From NCBI GenBank assembly GCA_034439755.1, contig JAWXAZ010000034.1:4114-68113 (forward strand): a DNA stretch of 64,000 nt, in the 5' to 3' direction. The DNA is from B1 sp034439755. Lineage in GTDB: Bacteria; Bacteroidota; Bacteroidia; UKL13-3. The position numbers and the translations under genes are program-made. The notes beneath the pieces were generated by a model. That model had not been told where the DNA came from and searched no databases. It saw nothing but the letters and a program-made list of their open reading frames with translations. Shown piece by piece: positions 8,299 through 17,404 of this stretch; within the stretch, counting starts at the first letter, position 1; every line of letters begins with the position of its first letter.

Positions 8299-8841
8299 AT
8301 GAAAAATATAATTAAAACGCTAATTTTTGTTTGTCTGTACCTGTCTTCTGGCATGGTGATTGCACAAGATAAAACAGCAGATATGAGCATTAACTTTGTG
8401 AAAGCAGATGATAAAGATGCTTGCCAAGTAACCATTACATCAAATAATAAACCCGTGGCGGAAGTAGCAGTAAAACTTTATGTAAAAAGGTTGTTTGGCA
8501 ACCTATCCATAGGCAACGAAGTAAGCACAGATGAAAATGGAATAGCCACTTTTGAATTTCCAAATGATATTCCTTTGAATGCTGAAGGAAAACTATTAGT
8601 TTTGGCTAAGGTAGAGGATGATGAAAATTATGGCTCTATGGAAGTTGAAGCAAATTCAACCATAGGTGCTAAGGTAAATCTAACTCAATTGGAACTAGAA
8701 AATAGGTCCATCTCTGGTACTAATGCACCCTATTATTTTATTGCGGGGTCCCTTGTTATTTTTGCAGGAATCTGGGGTGCAATAATCTATGTGGTACTTT
8801 TGGTATTCAAAATTAAAAAAGCAGGAACTCAAAGCATTTAA
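8299..8841 (+). CDS. Secreted membrane-anchored protein of unknown function
   Basis: 180 aa with an N-terminal signal peptide (cleavage near AQ at about residue 23), a beta-rich Ig-like or carboxypeptidase-regulatory-like middle, one C-terminal transmembrane helix at about 147-172 and a short basic tail. No catalytic motif or metal-binding cluster is visible. Its place between nrfD and a cytochrome c gene (9 bp after the former, 21 bp before the latter) implies a part in assembling or docking the same electron-transfer complex. I do not recognise the family. Confidence 0.7.
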   Translation: MKNIIKTLIFVCLYLSSGMVIAQDKTADMSINFVKADDKDACQVTITSNNKPVAEVAVKLYVKRLFGNLSIGNEVSTDENGIATFEFPNDIPLNAEGKLLVLAKVEDDENYGSMEVEANSTIGAKVNLTQLELENRSISGTNAPYYFIAGSLVIFAGIWGAIIYVVLLVFKIKKAGTQSI

Positions 8842-8862
8842 CCCTATAAAAAAAATTAAATT

Positions 8863-9276
8863 ATGAAAAAAATTAAATTATTCTCAACAGGTTTATTCCT
8901 ATTTTCATCGGCTATGCTCATTAGCAATGCTACATTTGCGCAAAAACCAGCAGGTAAGCCGTGGCCCGTATCTGATGCAGCCACCGCAAAGAAAAGTCCG
9001 GTTAAAGTTGGTGATGCCGATGCAATTAAAGAAGGAAAAGATTTGTACGTTCAACATTGCAAATCTTGTCATGGTACAAAAGGCAAAGGAGATGGAACAA
9101 AAGCAGAAAAAATAGACATTTCTTGCAATGACTTTTCAACAGCAGAATACAAAAAGAAAACTGATGGAGAAGGTTATTACAAAACAACCGAAGGAAGAAA
9201 ACCAATGCCTTCTTACAAAGAAAAAATGAGTGATAGCGAAAGATGGAAAGTTGTGGCCTATATGCGCACTTTATAA
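8863..9276 (+). CDS. Monoheme cytochrome c
   Basis: 137 aa with a signal peptide (ATFAQ cleavage region), heme motif CKSCHG near residue 65, distal-methionine segment RKPMPSY near 112 and a terminal helix ERWKVVAYMR. This is a class I cytochrome c. It is the last gene of the plus-strand arm, followed by a terminator at 9298-9328. It resembles the cytochrome at 3959-4432 on the opposite arm. Probably the soluble or loosely anchored electron acceptor of the Fe-S/NrfD module (inference). Confidence 0.86.
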   Translation: MKKIKLFSTGLFLFSSAMLISNATFAQKPAGKPWPVSDAATAKKSPVKVGDADAIKEGKDLYVQHCKSCHGTKGKGDGTKAEKIDISCNDFSTAEYKKKTDGEGYYKTTEGRKPMPSYKEKMSDSERWKVVAYMRTL

Positions 9277-9297
9277 TCTGCAAAGCAACCTTTTAAA

Positions 9298-9328
9298 AAT
9301 CCTCGCAAAATTTGTGGGGATTTTTTTT
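9298..9328 (+). terminator. Rho-independent terminator after the Fe-S/NrfD operon
   Basis: Imperfect hairpin AATCCTCGCA / TGTGGGGATT followed by eight T residues, just downstream of the last cytochrome gene. Confidence 0.7.
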
Positions 9329-9360
9329 AATATTTACCCACTGAACTTTTATCACAAAAC

Positions 9361-11898
9361 ATGAAAAGAATTGCTTCCATTATTCTCCTATTATTCTGTC
9401 TGAACCAAACAACAACTGCCCAAACACCTAGTCCCTACTCTACCTCAGCAGTTGTTTCTTATTTAAAAAAGTTAACCAATACCGGAAGCGTTTTATACAT
9501 TGCAGCACACCCAGATGATGAAAACACCCGACTCATTTCGTGGTTGGCAAATGAAAAAAATGTAAGAACAGGTTATTTAAGTCTTACCAGAGGAGATGGC
9601 GGACAAAATTTAATTGGATCGGAACAAGGCATAGAATTAGGCGTTATAAGAACACAAGAATTATTGGCCGCAAGAAGCACAGATGGAGGCGAACAATTTT
9701 TTACCCGAGCCTATGATTTTGGTTACAGTAAAACACCCAAAGAAACTTTTGAAAAATGGAACCACGAAGAAATTTTAGGTGACGTGGTCTTTGTTATTAG
9801 AAAATTTAGACCCACCATAATCATTACCCGATTTGCTACAGATGGCAGCGGCGGACATGGCCATCATACGGCATCGGCCATTCTTGCAGAGGAAGCTTTT
9901 GAGGCGGCAGCAGACCCAAAAAGATTTCCAGAACAACTTACTTATGTTGCTGTTTGGCAAGCAAAAAGATTGTTTTATAACAGTGCAGCACGCTTTTGGA
10001 ATCCAACAGCCGATATGAGCAATTTTATTAAGCAAGATGTGGGAGGATTTAACCAAAACCTAGGAAAAAATTATGGTGAAATAGCAGCAGAAAGCAGAAG
10101 CATGCACCGCAGCCAGGGTTTTGGAAGCACCAAACAAAGAGGCGAAATGTTCGAATATTTTAAACCCATAAAAGGCGATACCGCTAATTTAACAAACATT
10201 TTCGACAGGTTAGATTTAGGATGGAAGTCGCAAGAAAATGGATCAAAAATTGGGCCTTTACTTGCGGATGCAATTGCTGCATATAAAAAAGAAAACATAA
10301 AGGTTTGCAACGACAAATTAATTCAGGCATTGTCATTTTTTCCTACCCTAAATAGCTACGATAAAGCCACCAAATACAACCAAATTATACGGGCAATAAT
10401 TTTGGTTAATAGCCTATACCTAGAAGCAGTTTCGGATGGCTCTGCCATTGGGGCAATTGGCGATTCATTAAAGGTAAAAGTTTTTGGTCTGAACCGATCT
10501 CAAACACCCATTTCTATAGACAAGATTTCATTGAAAGAATACGGCACTAAAGGAGGCTGCAAAACCATCGTTCAAGAATTTAAAAACAAGGAATTCTTAC
10601 AAAACAATACACCCTTTACAAACAATTTAGCAAGTGTAATTTGTAAGCAAATACCCCCATCAGAAATGAATTGGTTGAGCCATGAAATAAAGGAAAACAA
10701 ATTTGTAATTGAGCAAGCCAACATTGGAAATCCGTACGACCTAAATAGCGGATATTTTGTTCAATTTGAATTGAGGGTGCAAGAAAAACCCATTACCATA
10801 TATATTGCGCTTCAATACAAATGGACCGACCCTGAAAAAGGAGAACATTACAGACCCTTTATAATTACAGCTCCGGCTTATGTGAATGTATTGAGCAATT
10901 CACTTGTATTTAATGATACCCTAGAGAAAGAAGTGAGGCTTAGAATTAAGGCAGGAAAAGACAAAGTAAATGGAATATTGAGGGCGCATTTTCCTTCGAA
11001 TTGGAGCGTAAAATTTGTTGAAAGCGGCGCATTGGTTCAGACCGAAACCTGCGAATTAAACTTTGTTTTAGATAGAAAAATGGAAGAAAAGGAAATTGTG
11101 TTATTGGTTAAACCGCCCACAAAAGACAACCAAGGAAGTTTAACATTTGAATTGGAAATTGGCGGCAAAATTTACACGCATGGCATCAAAGAAATAAAGT
11201 ATGACCACATTCCTATACAAACCTTATTTCCTGTTGCAGAGTTAAAATTAGTAAAAATAAATGTGGTTCGCAAGCGCAAGAAAATAGGCTATATTCCAGG
11301 TGCTGGCGATGAAATTCCTGCCGCTTTAAACCAAATGGGTTATGAGGTAACAACCATAAATGACAACATGATTGCCTCTGGAAATTTAAACGATTATGAG
11401 GCCATTGTATTAGGGGTTCGTGCATTTAACACCAATGAAAAATTAAGCATTAACAAGAAAAAATTAATGGCTTATGTTGAATTGGGAGGCAACTTAATTG
11501 TGCAATACAACACCAATAGTTTTGCTGGTCCGTTTAAAGGCGATATTGGTCCGTACCCATTTAAAATTACACGAGAAAGGGTAACAGATGAAATGGCGAT
11601 TCCTGTTTTTGCGCTACCCAATCATGAAGTGTTTAATAAACCAAATAAGATAACCGAACAAGATTTTGACGGTTGGTTACAGGAAAGAAGTATATACCAA
11701 GCTGGTGAAATAGACGCCCGTTATGAAATGCCGCTTACCATGAATGACCCAGGCGAAAAAGCTAGCAATGGTGCGCTGCTTATTGGCAAATATGGCAAAG
11801 GAAATTTCATTTATACCGGCTTGGTTTTCTTTAGAGAATTGCCTGCAGGCGTACCTGGTGCTTATCGGTTATTTGTAAATTTAATTGAATTGAAATAA
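9361..11898 (+). CDS. PIG-L (LmbE-like) family deacetylase, large secreted form
   Basis: 845 aa with a signal peptide (QTTTAQ). The N-terminal PIG-L/LmbE domain at about 30-270 has the zinc motif AAHPDDE near residue 45 and GHGHHTAS near 165. The middle (about 330-630) is beta-rich and resembles Ig-like modules. The C-terminal part (about 640-845), which opens with GYIPGAGDEIP, resembles a class I amidotransferase/ThuA-like fold. PIG-L enzymes remove N-acetyl groups from GlcNAc-type substrates; the substrate here is unknown. It stands alone between two terminators. The three-part architecture recurs in Bacteroidota (recalled). Confidence 0.85.
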   Translation: MKRIASIILLLFCLNQTTTAQTPSPYSTSAVVSYLKKLTNTGSVLYIAAHPDDENTRLISWLANEKNVRTGYLSLTRGDGGQNLIGSEQGIELGVIRTQELLAARSTDGGEQFFTRAYDFGYSKTPKETFEKWNHEEILGDVVFVIRKFRPTIIITRFATDGSGGHGHHTASAILAEEAFEAAADPKRFPEQLTYVAVWQAKRLFYNSAARFWNPTADMSNFIKQDVGGFNQNLGKNYGEIAAESRSMHRSQGFGSTKQRGEMFEYFKPIKGDTANLTNIFDRLDLGWKSQENGSKIGPLLADAIAAYKKENIKVCNDKLIQALSFFPTLNSYDKATKYNQIIRAIILVNSLYLEAVSDGSAIGAIGDSLKVKVFGLNRSQTPISIDKISLKEYGTKGGCKTIVQEFKNKEFLQNNTPFTNNLASVICKQIPPSEMNWLSHEIKENKFVIEQANIGNPYDLNSGYFVQFELRVQEKPITIYIALQYKWTDPEKGEHYRPFIITAPAYVNVLSNSLVFNDTLEKEVRLRIKAGKDKVNGILRAHFPSNWSVKFVESGALVQTETCELNFVLDRKMEEKEIVLLVKPPTKDNQGSLTFELEIGGKIYTHGIKEIKYDHIPIQTLFPVAELKLVKINVVRKRKKIGYIPGAGDEIPAALNQMGYEVTTINDNMIASGNLNDYEAIVLGVRAFNTNEKLSINKKKLMAYVELGGNLIVQYNTNSFAGPFKGDIGPYPFKITRERVTDEMAIPVFALPNHEVFNKPNKITEQDFDGWLQERSIYQAGEIDARYEMPLTMNDPGEKASNGALLIGKYGKGNFIYTGLVFFRELPAGVPGAYRLFVNLIELK

Positions 11899-11971
11899 TA
11901 GGTTTTACCTTGTTATAAATTTCTTGCTTTCGCAAAATCTTAAACGATAAAATAGTTTCTATCGTTGCCAT

Positions 11972-12011
11972 AAAAAAAGCCCAAAAGGAAAATTCCTTCT
12001 GGGCTTTTTTT
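11972..12011. terminator. Bidirectional terminator
   Basis: A-tract, stem AAGCCCAAAAGGAA / TTCCTTCTGGGCTT and a T-tract. It reads as a terminator in both directions between convergent genes. Confidence 0.75.
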
Positions 12012-12154
12012 ATCGAAAACAAATCTTTAAAAGACCCATAAAATTAATCTAAACAGCTTTTGTATTGGCATTTACCATGAATCTTTAGGACTAATTTATT
12101 AATCAGTTTATCATTATTCGGTTTGAACCAAATCTTAGCTAAAATTTAAGCTTA

Positions 12155-12811
12155 TTAACTGTTTGCCTTAGCATGATCTGCTAAGAATTGGGCCAAACCA
12201 GAATCGGTTAAAGGATGTTTTAACAAGGCCAAAATGCTTGAAAGCGGACTGGTTATAACGTGTGCTCCAAGTTCTGCCGATTTAATGATGTGAATTGGGT
12301 TACGGATAGATGCAGCAAGAATTTGAGATTGGTAACCTTGCACTTGATAGATGTGGGCAATTTGCGCTATTAAATCCATGCCATCATAGGAGATATCATC
12401 TAACCTACCTACAAATGGCGATATATATGTTGCGCCTGCTTTTGCGGCAAGGATTGCCTGACCAGCACTAAATATTAAAGTACAATTGGTTTTAATTCCT
12501 TTTGAAGTAAAATATTTGATGGCCTTAATTCCGTCCTTAATCATAGGAATTTTAACCACTATATTTTCATGAAGGGCAGCAAGCTTTTCGCCCTCTGCAA
12601 CCATGCCTTCATAATCTGTGCTAATTACTTCTGCACTTACATCGCCATCTACAATATTGCAAATATCAATATAATGTTGAAGAACTGCCGCTTCGCCCTT
12701 AATGCCTTCTTTGGCCATAAGGGTTGGGTTGGTGGTAACACCGTCTAAAATACCAAGATCGTTGGCTTCTTTAATTTGAGCCAAGTTGGCTGTATCGATA
12801 AAAAACTTCAT
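12155..12811 (-). CDS. fsa: Fructose-6-phosphate aldolase / transaldolase (TalC-FSA subfamily)
   Basis: 218-aa short transaldolase. Schiff-base Lys87 lies in VVKIPM. DGVTTNPTLMAKEG near the N-terminus and ISPFVGRLDD near residue 135 are family motifs. The short length matches the FSA/TalC group, whose members act either as fructose-6-phosphate aldolases or as true transaldolases; sequence alone does not settle which. Monocistronic on the minus strand, with starts divergent from the methyltransferase gene (55 bp gap). Confidence 0.9.
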   Translation of the reverse strand: MKFFIDTANLAQIKEANDLGILDGVTTNPTLMAKEGIKGEAAVLQHYIDICNIVDGDVSAEVISTDYEGMVAEGEKLAALHENIVVKIPMIKDGIKAIKYFTSKGIKTNCTLIFSAGQAILAAKAGATYISPFVGRLDDISYDGMDLIAQIAHIYQVQGYQSQILAASIRNPIHIIKSAELGAHVITSPLSSILALLKHPLTDSGLAQFLADHAKANS

Positions 12812-12866
12812 ATTGCTAAATAATTTGCCGCAAAGATAACCTACTTAATCTTAAACTATTAACACC

Positions 12867-13475
12867 ATGCCCACAATAGACGAATTATACTGGGAAACGC
12901 GCTACCATAAAAGAGAAACAGGATGGGATATTGGTTCAGCCAGTGACCCAATTATTAATTTTGCCCACGAGCTTGGCCATAAAAACGCATCCATTTTGAT
13001 TCCAGGCTGCGGAAATGCACATGAGGTAGATACCCTATTAAACTTGGGATTTGAAGATATTTCGGTGATAGATTTTGCCACAGTGCCTTTAAAAGAATTG
13101 GCCAAAAGGCAGGCGGAAGCTGTTGAAAGTGGCAGGTTAAAAATATTTTGCGGGGATTTTTTTGAACACAAAGGCAGCTATGATCTAATTTTAGAGCAAA
13201 CCTTTTTCTGTGCCATTAATCCTGGTCAGAGGCAATTGTATGCGCAAAAAATGAATGAACTGTTGAAACCCAAAGCCAAATTAGCTGGACTCTTGTTTAA
13301 CTTCGAATTTCCATTAGAAGGACCTCCATTTGGCGGATCAAAAGAAGAATACCACGAACATTTTAGTCCGTATTTTAAAATCTTAACGATGGAGCCTTGC
13401 CAAAACTCAATAAAACCCCGTTTAGGAAAAGAACTAATTTTTATTTTACAAAAGCCAGAATTGGTGTTAATTTAG
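12867..13475 (+). CDS. SAM-dependent methyltransferase, TPMT family
   Basis: 202 aa of the thiopurine S-methyltransferase (TPMT) family. An N-terminal GWDIGSASDPI segment is followed by the SAM-binding glycine motif ILIPGCGNAHE near residue 49 and acidic residues after strand 2 (VIDFA). EQTFFCAINP near 110 is typical. Homologues methylate thiols, thiocyanate, halides or selenium/tellurium compounds; the substrate is not predictable. It lies 16 bp upstream of ettA on the same strand. Confidence 0.85.
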   Translation: MPTIDELYWETRYHKRETGWDIGSASDPIINFAHELGHKNASILIPGCGNAHEVDTLLNLGFEDISVIDFATVPLKELAKRQAEAVESGRLKIFCGDFFEHKGSYDLILEQTFFCAINPGQRQLYAQKMNELLKPKAKLAGLLFNFEFPLEGPPFGGSKEEYHEHFSPYFKILTMEPCQNSIKPRLGKELIFILQKPELVLI

Positions 13476-13491
13476 CACCCAATTTTAAAAC

Positions 13492-15165
13492 ATGAGCGAT
13501 CACAAGATTATATTTTCAATGGCGGGCGTTTCTAAAACGTTTCCTCCTCAAAAACAAGTACTAAAGAATATTTACCTAGGATTTTACTATGGCGCTAAGA
13601 TTGGCGTTTTGGGTTTAAACGGTTCGGGTAAATCGAGTTTACTTAAAATTATTGCAGGCATAGACAAAAACTTCAGTGGTGAAGTGGTGTTTGACAGCAA
13701 AAATTATAAAATTGGTTTTTTAGAACAGGAGCCAAATTTAGACGAAACCAAAACCGTTGTTGAGGTGGTAAAAGAAGGTGTTAAGCACATCACCGATATG
13801 TTGGATGAGTTTGAAACCATCAATAATAAACTGGCTGATCCAAACCTAGACGGGGATGAGATGATGAAGATTTTGGATAGGCAGGCCAATGTTATGGAAG
13901 AACTTGATAGGCTTGATGCTTGGGAACTTGACACCAAACTAGAAAAGGCAATGGATGCCTTGCGTTGCCCAGAGGCAGATGCACCGGTAAATGTATTGTC
14001 GGGCGGAGAACGCAGGCGCGTAGCTTTGTGCAGGTTAATATTAAGTCAGCCCGATATTCTTTTACTAGATGAGCCTACCAATCACTTGGATGCGGAGAGT
14101 GTAGATTGGCTAGAACAGTATTTAAAGAATTTTCCAGGAACGGTAATTGCAGTTACCCACGACAGGTATTTCTTAGATAATGTGGCTGGCTGGATTCTGG
14201 AACTAGACCGTGGAGAAGGTATTCCTTGGAAAGGAAATTACAGCAGTTGGTTGGAACAAAAAGCAAAGCGTTTACAAGCCGAAGAAAAATCTGAGAGCAA
14301 GCGCGCCAAAGCTTTGGAACGCGAATTGGAGTGGGTACGACAAGGTCCAAAAGGTAGACAAGCAAAGCAAAAGGCCCGTTTAAACAGCTACGATAGGTTA
14401 TTGAACGAGGAACAAAAAGAGAAAGAATCACAACTTGAATTGTTTATTCCAGCTGGACCACGTTTAGGAGATGTGGTTATTGAGGCCAATGGGGTAAGCA
14501 AACAGTTTGGCCATAAATTGTTATATGAGAACCTAAATTTCTCCTTACCAAGAGGCGGTATTGTTGGTATTATTGGCCCGAATGGCGTGGGAAAAACAAC
14601 CTTATTTAGGTTAATGATGGGCTTAGACAAAGCAGATGGCGGCGATTTTAAAGTGGGCGATACGGTTCAAATATCTTATGTAGATCAGAGTCATAAAGAT
14701 TTGCTACCCGAAAAAAGTGTTTTTGAAGTAATAAGTGGTGGCACAGAAACCATGATTGTAGGTGGCAAGCAAGTGAACGCGCGTGCTTATATTTCTAAGT
14801 TCAATTTTAGTGGTACCGACCAAAGCAAGAAAGTAGGAGTTTTATCTGGTGGAGAGCGCAACCGTGTGCATTTGGCAATGGCGCTTAAGCAAGGTGGCAA
14901 TGTTTTGTTACTGGATGAACCAACCAATGATATTGACATAAACACCTTGCGTGCATTGGAAGAAGCCATTGAAAATTTTGCTGGTTGTGTGGTGGTTATT
15001 TCCCACGACAGGTGGTTTATAGATAGAATTGCAACACATATTCTAGCCTTTGAAGGCGATAGCCAGATTTACTTTTTTGAAGGAAACTACTCGGAATATG
15101 AAGAGAACAAAAAGCAACGCTTAGGAGATTCTGCACCACATAGAGTTAGGTTTAAGAATATCTAG
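13492..15165 (+). CDS. ettA: Energy-dependent translational throttle protein EttA (ABC-F)
   Basis: 557-aa ABC-F ATPase that binds the ribosomal E site and gates entry into elongation according to ATP/ADP. It has two ABC domains, Walker A GLNGSGKSS near residue 43 and GPNGVGKTT near 364, and two LSGGE signatures with LLLDEPTN Walker B motifs. Between them lie an arm insertion and a charged linker at about 240-310 (KGRQAKQKARLNSYD). Length and the conserved linker fit EttA rather than other ABC-F members. Cytoplasmic. Confidence 0.93.
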   Translation: MSDHKIIFSMAGVSKTFPPQKQVLKNIYLGFYYGAKIGVLGLNGSGKSSLLKIIAGIDKNFSGEVVFDSKNYKIGFLEQEPNLDETKTVVEVVKEGVKHITDMLDEFETINNKLADPNLDGDEMMKILDRQANVMEELDRLDAWELDTKLEKAMDALRCPEADAPVNVLSGGERRRVALCRLILSQPDILLLDEPTNHLDAESVDWLEQYLKNFPGTVIAVTHDRYFLDNVAGWILELDRGEGIPWKGNYSSWLEQKAKRLQAEEKSESKRAKALERELEWVRQGPKGRQAKQKARLNSYDRLLNEEQKEKESQLELFIPAGPRLGDVVIEANGVSKQFGHKLLYENLNFSLPRGGIVGIIGPNGVGKTTLFRLMMGLDKADGGDFKVGDTVQISYVDQSHKDLLPEKSVFEVISGGTETMIVGGKQVNARAYISKFNFSGTDQSKKVGVLSGGERNRVHLAMALKQGGNVLLLDEPTNDIDINTLRALEEAIENFAGCVVVISHDRWFIDRIATHILAFEGDSQIYFFEGNYSEYEENKKQRLGDSAPHRVRFKNI

Positions 15166-15175
15166 GTGATTTAAA

Positions 15176-16677
15176 ATGTTTTTTCAAATAAATCAAAATA
15201 AGCAAAATAAGCAAAATAAGCAAAATAAGCAAAATAAGCAAAATAAAATTACCTGCGGACTAGCCTCGCTAGCACTACTTTTATCGCTAATAAAATTATT
15301 TGGTGCACCCATAACACACGATAAAGCTATCACTTTATAGAACTATGTAAAAGACAGTTATTGGCATATTATTACCTTCGAGTATCCAAGTGCCAACAAC
15401 CATCTTTTACATACCCTGCTTGCCAAGTTGTTTTATTCAATATTTGCCAACCAAGTCTGAATTCTCAGAATACCGAATTTACTTGGAGCTATTATTTTTT
15501 ACACAGCAGCTATTAAAATTATAAAATTGTTCGACCCAAAGCTATGTATGCCCATAGCTTTAACCCTTTTTTTTAATACCTATCTAATAGATTTTTTTGC
15601 TTTATCAAGAGGATATGCATTGTCCATTGGTTTTAGCACTTTGTCTTTACAATCTTACCTAGCAAGTTTTAATAAATTAGAAACAAAAGCATTCACCTAT
15701 GCTTGTAAAGCCATTTTAGCTGATTTTAGCTTACTGTATTATTTGGTTGTTTTAAGCACAATACATTTGTTTGTTTTGGTACAAAATTGGGTTCAAACAA
15801 AAGATATTAAACGTATATTTCTGAACCAAAAGGTAGCTCTGGCATTTATCCTTTTTGCATTATCCATCATTTCTATGCCAATCTATTAATTGGTTTTACA
15901 CAAGCAGTTTGATTTTGTTGGCCATAATTCTACCTGGTAAGATTCAGTAATGACCATGTTTTACGCTAGATTTAGCAATTTACATTTAACAAGAGAATCA
16001 CGAGTACAAATTTTCATTTTGGTCTCTACTATTGTAAATATATCGATGCATATCCCTTCCTTTCTGTTTATACGATCTCTAATTTTTAACAAACTAAAAA
16101 TTAGTAATTGCACCTACAAGCCAAGCTTAGTATATTTCTTTTGGCTTTTGATGTTTGCATAACTATTTTTTTAAATGATTTTTTTGGACAAGGAAATCTA
16201 ATTCATAGAACTACTTTGTTTTTATATCCCTTATTAATTTGGCATATATTTAATGGTTGGCAACCCATACTCAATTATAGGCCAACTAAATTTATTTGGC
16301 TTTGTGCAGGTTGGGTTATTGGAATTAGTTTTTTTGCTAATGCACTTATTAACCTTCAGGTAAAAGAGTTTAAATATTGCACCTATGATGCTCTTAGCAT
16401 TAATATGTTTAAAGCTATTGAAAAAGAAATAAAAAATTCCCATGAAACACCCATTTCTCTTGGTATTTCATGGGAATTTGAGCTTGTTATAAATTATTAT
16501 ATTCGCAAAGATTATGCAAATAAAATAAATGAAGTAAATAGAGATGGCGTTAAACAAGAGCATACCTATTTATACTTAAAACAGGAAGATTTAATCAAGA
16601 ATTACCCGATTGCAGCAGATACTATATGGATGGACTCTACGAGCAAAGAAGTCTATTTTTTGCTTCGAAGAAATTAA
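15176..16677 (+). pseudogene. Decayed polytopic membrane protein gene (glycosyltransferase-like)
   Basis: Reading from the ATG at 15176 gives one continuous hydrophobic protein interrupted by in-frame stops TAG 15338-15340, TGA 15458-15460, TAA 15887-15889 and TAA 15938-15940. A frameshift in the 16108-16162 overlap follows, after which the last 190 codons continue in another frame to 16677. Sense is kept across each stop, for example NYVKDSYWHIITFEYPSANN directly after the first. The topology (many helices, short loops, soluble C-terminus) resembles integral-membrane glycosyltransferases of the ArnT/GT39 kind, but the family assignment is weak. The lesions are few relative to the preserved sequence, so decay looks recent. 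Confidence 0.78.
15194..15247 (+). repeat. 9-bp tandem repeat, six units, coding (Gln-Asn-Lys)n
   Basis: Six head-to-tail units of CAAAATAAG, the last one ending in A instead of G. The unit is a multiple of three and lies in frame with the pseudogene start at 15176, so it would encode six Gln-Asn-Lys repeats at residues 7-24, just before the first transmembrane helix. Confidence 0.95.
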
Positions 16678-16747
16678 ATTTCTCCCATTCATTAATCCCC
16701 AATTCAGCATTAAAAAATTTCAAATCGCTTAAATTTGCATACAAAGA

Positions 16748-17182
16748 CTATAACCCATCAAAGTAATAAACATGCGTATCGCTACCAGTAGTATTTTTTA
16801 ACCAAAGTTCTTTGGTTGCTAACCTTTGTAAATTGTATATTTCTACATTGGTGCCAATGGTAATCTTAACATCTTCATCATCGTTTTGGAATGTCCAAGT
16901 TCCTTCTCTAATTGATCTTGTAGCAAAGCCAAAAATTGAACCTTCTATGGTTTGCGTTAGAGTACCATCATTTTTCACAAGATAAGTATAAGTAGTGCCA
17001 CTTATATCTTGTTGAGCGCCATTTTTTTCATATTTGTTAAGTGTCCAAGTATTTGTAAAACGGTCTTTTCTCGTTTTTAAAGATATAACAGGGTCATCGG
17101 TGCCTTTTTTGCACGATGAAAGTGAAAATAAAGAAGTTAAAGCAATTGCAATTGCTAATAAAATTAAATTGGTTTTTTTCAT
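16748..17182 (-). CDS. Lipocalin-like lipoprotein
   Basis: About 144 aa with a lipoprotein signal (lipobox SLSSC near residue 24) and a small beta-rich domain whose pattern (TNTWTLNKYEKNG ... GTWTFQNDDEDVKITIG ... LWLKNT) matches the lipocalin-like domains common in Bacteroidota lipoproteins. The MKKTN start at 17182 replaces an upstream start at 17212 that would add ten non-signal residues. Function unknown; no operon partner. Confidence 0.75.
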   Translation of the reverse strand: MKKTNLILLAIAIALTSLFSLSSCKKGTDDPVISLKTRKDRFTNTWTLNKYEKNGAQQDISGTTYTYLVKNDGTLTQTIEGSIFGFATRSIREGTWTFQNDDEDVKITIGTNVEIYNLQRLATKELWLKNTTGSDTHVYYFDGL

Positions 17183-17404
17183 GGTTTGTAGTGTTAAATT
17201 ATAACAGTACAAAATTGAGATATATTATATAATGGATCAGTGCATAAAAAACGGTAAATGTTGTAAATTTAACATGTTTTGTGCAAGAGCATTAACTGTA
17301 TTAAATCACTTTAAATTAGAATCACAGGGCAATATATAATAGAAAAAAAATGGAACAAACACATTCAGTTCTAATCAGGAATCAAGCGCAATCTATTTTT
17401 GCTT

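Noticed and set aside
15194..15247. CRISPR-like short repeats
   Set aside because: A 9-bp perfect tandem with no spacers, in frame with a coding sequence.
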